DNA of 49,442 nucleotides from assembly GCA_026394715.1 (NCBI GenBank), contig JAPKXR010000210.1, positions 1 through 49,442 of the forward strand. Reading direction: 5' to 3'. Shown in pieces: positions 43,660 through 49,442 of this stretch. The notes under the pieces were generated by a model. It saw only the letters and a program-made list of their open reading frames with translations, had not been told where the DNA came from and ran no database searches. The stretch's first letter is position 1. Each line of letters begins with the position of its first letter. This stretch comes from Methanomicrobiales archaeon. GTDB lineage: Archaea; Halobacteriota; Methanomicrobia; Methanomicrobiales; Methanospirillaceae. The translations under genes and the position numbers were made by a program.

Positions 43660-43928
43660 TATTCAATCGCCACCTTGACCGTTTCTCCAGGTTTTTCATC
43701 CCTGAACCGGATTGCCTGGTCAGGGCATGTCATCTGGCAGACCCCGCACAGCACCCGGCCATACAGGTGCCGGAGCCTGCAATTTGTGCAGCGTTCAGGC
43801 CGGTCGAGCAGGGGGACCAGGACCCCTTTCCTGTTTGGTTTTTTCCCTGCCTGGAATATCTTGTAAGGGCATCCAACGGTGCAGAGGTTGCAGCCTTTAC
43901 AACGGGACTCGTCGATCTCGATCTTCAT
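43656..43928 (-). CDS. korD: 2-oxoglutarate:ferredoxin oxidoreductase delta (ferredoxin) subunit
   Basis: The 90-residue protein has one canonical cluster motif, CKGCNLCTVGCP (residues 9-20), and a second group that is spread out: CTNC, then LRHLYGRVLCGVCQMTCP. The cysteines are sufficient for two 4Fe-4S clusters if the inserted loop is tolerated. It would pass electrons between the TPP centre and external ferredoxin. It is the first Kor gene, 43 bp after the fumarase beta gene. Confidence 0.88.
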   Translation of the reverse strand: MKIEIDESRCKGCNLCTVGCPYKIFQAGKKPNRKGVLVPLLDRPERCTNCRLRHLYGRVLCGVCQMTCPDQAIRFRDEKPGETVKVAIEY

Positions 43929-43971
43929 GTGGGTGTCCGTTTTATCATTTAGACATTTTGGTTCCTTATGC

Positions 43972-44517
43972 TTATCTGAATAGCGAACTGAATTGTAGTT
44001 TTGCTTTGCAGCTCACGTCATGAAAGAGATCGTTGCCCCGCGAGTCGATGCCGACCACCAGCGGCACCGTGTCAAATTCAAGTTCCCATACGGCTTCTGC
44101 CATGCCTAACTCTTCGTAGTAGATGTTGTGGTATTTCATGCATGAAGCGGCAAGGGCTGCACAGCCACCCGTGAACGCCAGGTACACGCCCCTTCCTTTG
44201 AGCTGCCCGCGAACTGTTTCACCCATACCACCCTTTCCAACCAGTGCCCTGACACCCTTGTCCAGAAGGGGCCCTGACAGGTTGTTCATCCGTGCCGAGG
44301 TGGTAGGGCCTGCAGCAATAACCCTTCCGTTTATTATTATCGGGCCGCAATGGTAAATTGCTGCTCCTTGTGGATCGAACGGGACCCCCCGTTCTTCCAT
44401 CATCAGGTGGGCTTCATCACGTGCGGTGTATACCCGTCCTGACAGGGTCACCCGGTCCCCGGCCCGGAGGGACAGGACCTCATCTCCAAGCGGTGTACGT
44501 AATGCAACGACATTCAC
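43972..44517 (-). CDS. fumB: Fumarate hydratase beta subunit (class I)
   Basis: The 181-residue subunit of the iron-sulfur fumarase interconverts malate and fumarate with FumA. Visible features are NVVALRTPLGDEVLSLRAGD near the start, IYHCGPIIINGRVIAAGPTTSARMN and LAFTGGCAALAASCMKYHN. The start is taken as GTG 44517, whose GTGA overlaps the fumA stop in the same way as other junctions of this operon; the frame is open 13 codons further upstream. Confidence 0.9.
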   Translation of the reverse strand: MNVVALRTPLGDEVLSLRAGDRVTLSGRVYTARDEAHLMMEERGVPFDPQGAAIYHCGPIIINGRVIAAGPTTSARMNNLSGPLLDKGVRALVGKGGMGETVRGQLKGRGVYLAFTGGCAALAASCMKYHNIYYEELGMAEAVWELEFDTVPLVVGIDSRGNDLFHDVSCKAKLQFSSLFR

Positions 44518-45353
44518 CGGGACACCACCACCGTGGCCCGCCGCGATGCCCAGCACTGCACATTTACCGCCACCGGAAGGGAGGCTGTATGACAGGAAGC
44601 ACGTTTCACCTTCACGGCAATTGCTGTTGTATCCCCGCCGAGGCCCATCGGACCAATCCCCAGTTTATTCACCGTATCGCACAATTCCTGCTCGAACGGG
44701 TCCATGCGATCCACGGGGAGGAGAAGTGCTTCCTTTGCAAGGGATGCCACCTGGTCAAACGTGCCCCCGATACCAACACCGAGGATCACCGGTGGGCAGG
44801 GCCTGCCCCCTGCAATAAGCATCGTTTCAGCGACAAACTTCGGTATACTGGTCTTTTCTGAAGGGAGAAGCATTGCGATGCGCGACATGTTCTCGGCACC
44901 GGCCCCTTTCGGCAGCACGGTGATCGCCAGCTGATGGCCGGGACTGACATGGATGGACGGCATTCCAACGCCGGTATTGTCAAGGGTATTTTCCCTGCTG
45001 ATCGGGTCCACCACGTTCGGGCGGAGCGGGACTTCTCTTGTTGCTTTCCGGACGCCGTCCCGGACCGCATCAAGTAACGCGGTGCAATAAGGGACTTCGG
45101 GGGGGATGGTCAGGTAGATGACCGGTACCCCGGTATCCTGGCATATCGGGAGTTTCAATGCTTCCGCGCGCGAAAGGTTAGCAAGGATATTATGGAATTC
45201 ACCTTTTGCAACGGGACTGGTCTCCCGTTCCATCGCGTTCGTAATTGCTGATTTTACATCGGCCGGGAGAAAAATTTGTGCCTGCCTGATCGCGTCGCAG
45301 GTCGCCTGCACGATGGTATGATAGAGTGCCTGATCGATTGCGTTTGCATTCAT
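44514..45353 (-). CDS. fumA: Fumarate hydratase alpha subunit (class I)
   Basis: The 279-residue subunit carries the 4Fe-4S site of the two-subunit archaeal fumarase: KLPICQDTGVPVIYLTIPPE (first cluster Cys), ENTLDNTGVGMPSIHV and RPCPPVILGVGIGGTFDQVA. It heads the eight-gene operon, with a TATA-like TATAAGAATTA near 45465 on the minus strand at some distance. Position at the head of the operon gives an uninterrupted order fumarase, Kor, succinyl-CoA synthetase. Confidence 0.92.
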   Translation of the reverse strand: MNANAIDQALYHTIVQATCDAIRQAQIFLPADVKSAITNAMERETSPVAKGEFHNILANLSRAEALKLPICQDTGVPVIYLTIPPEVPYCTALLDAVRDGVRKATREVPLRPNVVDPISRENTLDNTGVGMPSIHVSPGHQLAITVLPKGAGAENMSRIAMLLPSEKTSIPKFVAETMLIAGGRPCPPVILGVGIGGTFDQVASLAKEALLLPVDRMDPFEQELCDTVNKLGIGPMGLGGDTTAIAVKVKRASCHTASLPVAVNVQCWASRRATVVVSR

Positions 45354-45781
45354 TTCCGGTTCGGACTAACGGCTGCATGGATACCGGGCCGGTATTCCCA
45401 AATTCACCTACAGACTCTCTTCTGCACCTGTAAAAAAGATTTGTGATCTGTTCACGATGAGTCAATTAATTCTTATACATCAGTCCACCTGGAAATGTCC
45501 TTATGCCATTTTACGGTAATTTCACCGGGGGTCAGAAAGGTGTAAATGGTGAATTTGCCCCAAGAGTCTGGTTCCAGTTCGTTGTTTTTTTAATCTGATG
45601 CGTTGTTATTTCAAGTAAAAAACCGAAGGTTCAAGGTAAAAATAGATAATCTGTATTCGCCTGTTTCATTGGAGAGGTACCATTCCCCTGATCATGACCC
45701 CCGGTCTCACTATGCTTTCAGGACTGAACCGAATTCAAAATGATTGTTGAGTTTCATCAGGACCGATAAAAAAAGATGGGA
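45354..45781. other. Intergenic between fum operon and KaiC-like pair
   Basis: The fum-side promoter is expected here; a TATA-like stretch (GTATAAGAATTA on the minus strand, about 45458-45469) lies about 110 bp before fumA, giving a possible leader of around 80 nt. T-rich runs at 45590-45600 could end transcripts. No gene or repeat was seen. Confidence 0.4.
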
Positions 45782-46480
45782 TCAGAATACATTTGCCTCG
45801 CTGTGGACGCGTATCTGGTCCTGCTGTATCTCATAGGGCTTAATCTCTCTTGAATGGCTGGATAGCCGCATTTTTACCACTTCAAGCGCAAGATGGACTT
45901 CTGTTAAGTCGCTTGGCCTGACATAGCGCAGGATAATAACCGTATCACACAGGTACTCGATAAGGTTGTGGCGGCTTGCATAGGGGTTGTCCTGGTCAGT
46001 CTCACTCGTCATAACAACCGTGCACTGCTGGTCATGGAGTACTTCAACAAAACGGAACATCTCCTGCCGCCTCATTGCATTGCTCTCGAAAAGGTCTTCA
46101 AATAGGGATATCGGGTCGATCACCACCCGACTGGCACCAAGGGAGCGGATAAGTTCCGGGAGCTCATTTTTAATCTGGCTGATGGCGAGGTTGAAATCTG
46201 ACGGGTCGAGTTTTAACACGGTGATAAATTGATTCATGTACTGTTTGTAGTCCCATCCTTTCTGGGACATGTATTCATAAATCCGTTCTTCCCGCTCTTC
46301 GAGACTGATATAGATCGTATGTTCCCCGAGCAGTACACCTGACCATAGAAACTGGAGAGCGAAGGACGTCTTGCCGGTACCGTAGGAGCCGATAATTGCG
46401 GTGATGCTCCCCGGGACGAGGCCCCCATCCATCATCTGGTCAAGTCCATCAATACCTACCTTCACCCGGTTCAGGCTCAT
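45782..46480 (-). CDS. KaiC-like RecA-fold ATPase (232 aa)
   Basis: This single-domain KaiC-type protein starts VKVGIDGLDQMMDGGLVPGS, the usual KaiC opening, and has an intact Walker A GSYGTGKTSF (residues 31-40), EEREERIYEYM and a Walker B-like VVIDPISLFED near residue 120. KaiC-like ATPases are numerous in Euryarchaea and generally act in signalling or in the archaellum (ArlH); nothing nearby suggests motility. It starts in the stop of the upstream gene (ATGA). The partner is a sequence relative with a damaged P-loop, so a hetero-oligomer is plausible. Confidence 0.85.
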   Translation of the reverse strand: MSLNRVKVGIDGLDQMMDGGLVPGSITAIIGSYGTGKTSFALQFLWSGVLLGEHTIYISLEEREERIYEYMSQKGWDYKQYMNQFITVLKLDPSDFNLAISQIKNELPELIRSLGASRVVIDPISLFEDLFESNAMRRQEMFRFVEVLHDQQCTVVMTSETDQDNPYASRHNLIEYLCDTVIILRYVRPSDLTEVHLALEVVKMRLSSHSREIKPYEIQQDQIRVHSEANVF

Positions 46481-47316
46481 ATGATCACCCTGATGTTACT
46501 TACTTCAAATCCAATTGCCGAGGAAATCCTGACTGAAAACTTAACCAGGTCCTTTTCTTCCAGATGTGGCATGAGGCCCCTGAATTTTTCGAAATACATC
46601 ACCCGTTGCCGCCGGGCAGACGAGCTCTCCTCCCAGTTGAAAAGGATCACGGCATCAGCGATATCTGCGATCTCCCGCTCGTTTTTAATATCCAGGATCC
46701 CCTGTGCAAGGGGCAGGTAAATAGTGGTATTCAGTTGTTTTGCAATCCGCTGGAGCCCTCGCATGTAGGCCATCAGGTCCCCCCAGCGTGGTGTCCCGGT
46801 ATATTGCGTGGCAAGGTCTGTAAGGGAATCAAGGACGATAAGGCTGTCCTTCGCCTCCGGACCAAATGTTGACGAAAGTTGTGAGAGGATATCACGGGTG
46901 TTGCGGTTCTGGAACCGTGAGACCAGGTCTGATTTACTATACCAATCGGGTGGGACGACGCTGGCGTCGAAATAGACCTGAGACAGGTCTTCGAATTGTA
47001 TTGAGTCCATACCTGCAAGCAGGTCCTTGTAAAACGAGAGTTTCATCTCACGCTTGACATCATCAAATCTCTTTGTGAACGTGACATACAGGATTCCGGA
47101 AGGTAGGAGTAACGAGTCCGAAATTAGTGTTTTATCTTTCTTTGCTGAAAGGGATAGAATTGAACTATAGATGAACTCATAGCTCCCTGCACCGATTTCC
47201 GATAGCAGGAGGATCAATGAACCGGGTGGGATCCCCCCCTCCATCATCGGGTCAAGTGATGAGATGCCGGTAGGCATTTTTTTTGTTGAAAGGTCGTGTA
47301 TTTCTGCCGTTTCCAT
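46477..47316 (-). CDS. KaiC-like protein with degenerate P-loop (279 aa)
   Basis: The protein begins MPTGISSLDPMMEGGIPPGS like KaiC, but the P-loop position reads LLSEIGAGSYEF (about residues 38-49): the Lys-Thr/Ser of Walker A is missing. A Walker B-like SLIVLDSLTDL remains (about 160). It therefore probably does not hydrolyse ATP by itself and may regulate the intact neighbour (45782-46480), with which it is translationally coupled. The frame is clean and conserved in pattern, arguing against decay. Confidence 0.8.
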   Translation of the reverse strand: METAEIHDLSTKKMPTGISSLDPMMEGGIPPGSLILLLSEIGAGSYEFIYSSILSLSAKKDKTLISDSLLLPSGILYVTFTKRFDDVKREMKLSFYKDLLAGMDSIQFEDLSQVYFDASVVPPDWYSKSDLVSRFQNRNTRDILSQLSSTFGPEAKDSLIVLDSLTDLATQYTGTPRWGDLMAYMRGLQRIAKQLNTTIYLPLAQGILDIKNEREIADIADAVILFNWEESSSARRQRVMYFEKFRGLMPHLEEKDLVKFSVRISSAIGFEVSNIRVII

Positions 47317-47863
47317 GATTACAGGTACGGTTGTCCTTCGTGCAATGTTAATGTTTTCCAGGCCGACCCCTGATGCAACCGGCCTGTCGGATCGAACCCA
47401 CGAAATCAGGAAGTATTCCTTATCCTACGATGTGGCGAATACGATTGGTAAAACGAATTGTTTTCGCTCTGTACAATATGTGAAATATTCCCGTGTAATG
47501 GACCCTTGAGGGACCCGATCCGTTCTATCCCCCGTCTGGTTGTATCAGATCTTACCACGGAAGCAAGGTTAAAGCCCTGATGGATGGCATGAACAATATG
47601 GCTTGATAATTTTTCCAGTTTGTATGCGGAAGACTGCGTAAACGTAGTGTCAGTACATTAAAAAATCCCGTATTTTTCCCACAATACCCCATCTAGGCGT
47701 TGGGATAGTAAACTACTTTTAAAACAGATCTGCTAAATACAGGCATCCGCGCGCATTATCAAAAACGCTCATATCATGCTTGTAATATTACCATATTGAC
47801 TATTTTTTGCGCCGTTCGAGATAGAATCCCGGTAAGTTTATAAGGCTGTAAAATTCCCCCTAT
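47317..47863. other. Intergenic before ISH3-like transposase
   Basis: Contains the promoter of the KaiC-like pair near 47320-47360 and, from about 47700, possibly the left end of the insertion sequence. A TACTTTTAAAA stretch (47714-47724) resembles the reverse complement of 49158-49168 and is a weak candidate for a terminal inverted repeat. No genes were recognised. Confidence 0.35.
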
Positions 47864-49178
47864 ATGGCCTCAAAATATAAATTAAAGTCCATTATTAGAC
47901 AGAATCGTGAAAAGACCACCCGCCACCTGGATATAATCACTGGAATCGTCAACGACAGCATCAAGTTTCCTTCGGGTGCGAGGAACGATACCCAAGTCAT
48001 CCTTAAAGGATGTGTAGCGATAGCAAGTTGCAAGGGATCGATCTCTGGGTACTCCCATCGTCACGAGGGTTTACCTTCCCATACGACATGTCTCCACACA
48101 CTTCATCAACTTGACATGGACGAAATGATTAAGCAATCTTCGGATATGCTCTTAAATGCTGGAAAAAACGTGATTCACCGTGGTCAAACTTACAAATTCG
48201 CGATTGACAAAACCCAGGACCCGTATTATGGCAAACATGACAACGCCCCTGACTCACACATTGTTGGGGGTAAGAATAAGAAGTCTACAAACTACTTCTT
48301 CACGTACCTGACGATGAGTATTATAGATCAAGGCCGTCACCTGACCTTATTTTCAATTCCCTGGCAGAAAGGGAAGAAAAATATTGACGCTATACAACAG
48401 TGTATCAAACTGATCAGAGACCTCGGATTAAAGATCCGATGTCTTTGTCTTGACCGGGAGTTTTATGCCGGCGAAATCTTTCAATATCTTCAGATTGAAC
48501 ATATTCCACATATCGTTCCGGTACCGAAGAAAGGAGCTAAGTTAAAACAGAATCTTTCTGGAGAGAAGTCAAAAACTTTCAAGTACACTCTGAATGAAGA
48601 ATCAAACGATCCTGTGGAACTTGTTATCACGGATTGTATAGTATACCTGATGGGAAAGAAAGGCAAACACGGAATTGAGCATCATGCGTTTGTCGTCTTC
48701 GGAACATCGTCATCTCCCAGAAACGTTCGGGAGGTATACAAGCATCGATTCGCTATTGAATCCACATACCGTATACGAAATGTTTCTCTACCAAAAACTA
48801 CATGTAAGAAACCGAATGTCCGATATTTCTATTCGCTCATTGCATTCCTTATTCAGAATTATTGGGTTTGCATTAAATGGAATCAATTTGCTCGAATTCA
48901 ACAGGGGCCGAAGGTGATTGAAGATGATCTCTTCCCCTTGGCTCATTTGTTGGAGATCATCTGCTATAACCTGAAGATCAAATTTTTTTCAGGACCCAGA
49001 TGCGAAAGTTGATGGTTCGCTTGAGCTTGTGCGGTGTTTCTTTTTTGATATTTTACAGTGGAACTTGGAGTTCTGCATCTCGAAGATATTTTGGTCTCGT
49101 AGAAGAAGGGAAAGTTCTTCCAGACCTGTGGGGGATATCAGATGATGAGATGAGCTTTTGTAAAAGTACTTAACTTAC
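47705..49178 (+). mobile_element. Putative ISH3-family insertion sequence (ends uncertain)
   Basis: The element is defined by its full-length transposase. Imperfect inverted repeats built around TACTTTTA (47714-47721) and TAAAAGTA (49161-49168) would give an element of about 1.47 kb, near the family's usual size, but they are short and no target-site duplication was found. The ends given are provisional. Confidence 0.4.
47864..49012 (+). CDS. ISH3-family DDE transposase (382 aa)
   Basis: The 382-residue protein has the pattern of ISH3-type transposases: an N-terminal DNA-binding part and a DDE catalytic core. AIDKTQDPYYG carries the first Asp (about residue 116), CLCLDREFYAGEI the second (about 200) and YKHRFAIESTYRIRN the Glu (about 303). 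The frame is complete and without stops, so the enzyme could be active. TATA-like and T-rich sequence precedes the ATG. It is the only transposase gene recognised in the window. Confidence 0.88.
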   Translation: MASKYKLKSIIRQNREKTTRHLDIITGIVNDSIKFPSGARNDTQVILKGCVAIASCKGSISGYSHRHEGLPSHTTCLHTLHQLDMDEMIKQSSDMLLNAGKNVIHRGQTYKFAIDKTQDPYYGKHDNAPDSHIVGGKNKKSTNYFFTYLTMSIIDQGRHLTLFSIPWQKGKKNIDAIQQCIKLIRDLGLKIRCLCLDREFYAGEIFQYLQIEHIPHIVPVPKKGAKLKQNLSGEKSKTFKYTLNEESNDPVELVITDCIVYLMGKKGKHGIEHHAFVVFGTSSSPRNVREVYKHRFAIESTYRIRNVSLPKTTCKKPNVRYFYSLIAFLIQNYWVCIKWNQFARIQQGPKVIEDDLFPLAHLLEIICYNLKIKFFSGPRCES

Positions 49179-49442
49179 ACCTCTGTGCGATTCTAAGCAT
49201 AATTTAGTAGTATTTTAGAATTTTAACCATAATGGTAACTATTATGTAGATCTTTAGGGTCCGGACGGATGGAGCCAGTTCTTTAAAACTTTAATCTACT
49301 GAAACCCATGAACGGTGAACCAAGACAGAACACCCGATAGGAAACCATGGCATGGCAAACAACTTAGAACCCTCCGGATACAATGTGTTCGTTGATCTAA
49401 ATATCCACGAATTTTTGGTCTAAATAAATTTTCCTTCAGATT
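49013..49442. other. Sequence after transposase gene
   Basis: About 430 bp without a recognised gene. The first 170 bp may belong to the insertion sequence; the rest is AT-rich and probably intergenic. Confidence 0.35.

Overview
The window looks like a methanogenic archaeon of the Methanomicrobiales (Methanoregula-like). It carries a tetraether-lipid-synthase-type radical SAM gene beside CDP-archaeol synthase and an eight-gene fumarase / 2-oxoglutarate:ferredoxin oxidoreductase / succinyl-CoA synthetase operon (the reductive half TCA route of methanogens). It also has KaiC-like ATPases, PKD-domain secreted proteins, an ISH3-type transposase and TATA-box leaderless-looking promoters. The order-level assignment is inference from gene content; no rRNA gene is present.

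Region 1 (1-16.9 kb) is a decaying accessory island. One intact PKD-domain surface protein gene (7636-8811, minus) is surrounded by at least four broken relatives. Three of the relic loci carry the same unit of about 238 bp, bounded by 13-bp direct repeats. A 2.3-kb block (a DUF234-type ATPase gene, a toxin/antitoxin relic and a GNAT fragment) is present twice, at 1450-3750 and 10952-12885. The first ATPase is intact. The second is dead, with a 377-bp deletion between two GGTTTGT repeats, a stop at codon 7 and frameshifts. Toxin-antitoxin genes in all states of preservation are scattered through the island: an intact RelB/RelE-like pair, a VapB with truncated VapC, a PIN toxin lacking two catalytic aspartates, RelE and HepT relics, a small GTG-start antitoxin-like gene in front of a truncated GNAT gene, and a nucleotidyltransferase with a coupled partner.

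Region 2 (12.9-23.1 kb, overlapping the end of the island) holds large secreted proteins on the minus strand: a 406-aa triple-repeat exported protein, and a coupled pair made of a 1429-aa GH81-like glycoside hydrolase with DUF11 repeats and a 615-aa seven-repeat beta-propeller with two PKD domains. A 16-bp perfect palindrome lies in the promoter of the pair.

Region 3 (23.3-39.1 kb) is mostly housekeeping: an alanine dehydrogenase/ornithine cyclodeaminase family enzyme; tes divergent from carS-pyrE-purD-argF; two tandem HEAT-repeat membrane proteins; a KUP potassium transporter followed by a flippase-like membrane protein; an O-methyltransferase; an RDD-TPR membrane protein; and a zinc-ribbon protein.

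Region 4 (39.3-47.3 kb, all minus) is the operon fumA-fumB-korD-korA-korB-korC-sucC-sucD, with nearly every junction a 4-nt overlap. It would convert malate to fumarate, and succinate via succinyl-CoA to 2-oxoglutarate. Upstream is a coupled pair of KaiC-like proteins, one with an intact P-loop and one with a degenerate P-loop. The window ends with a full-length ISH3-family transposase.
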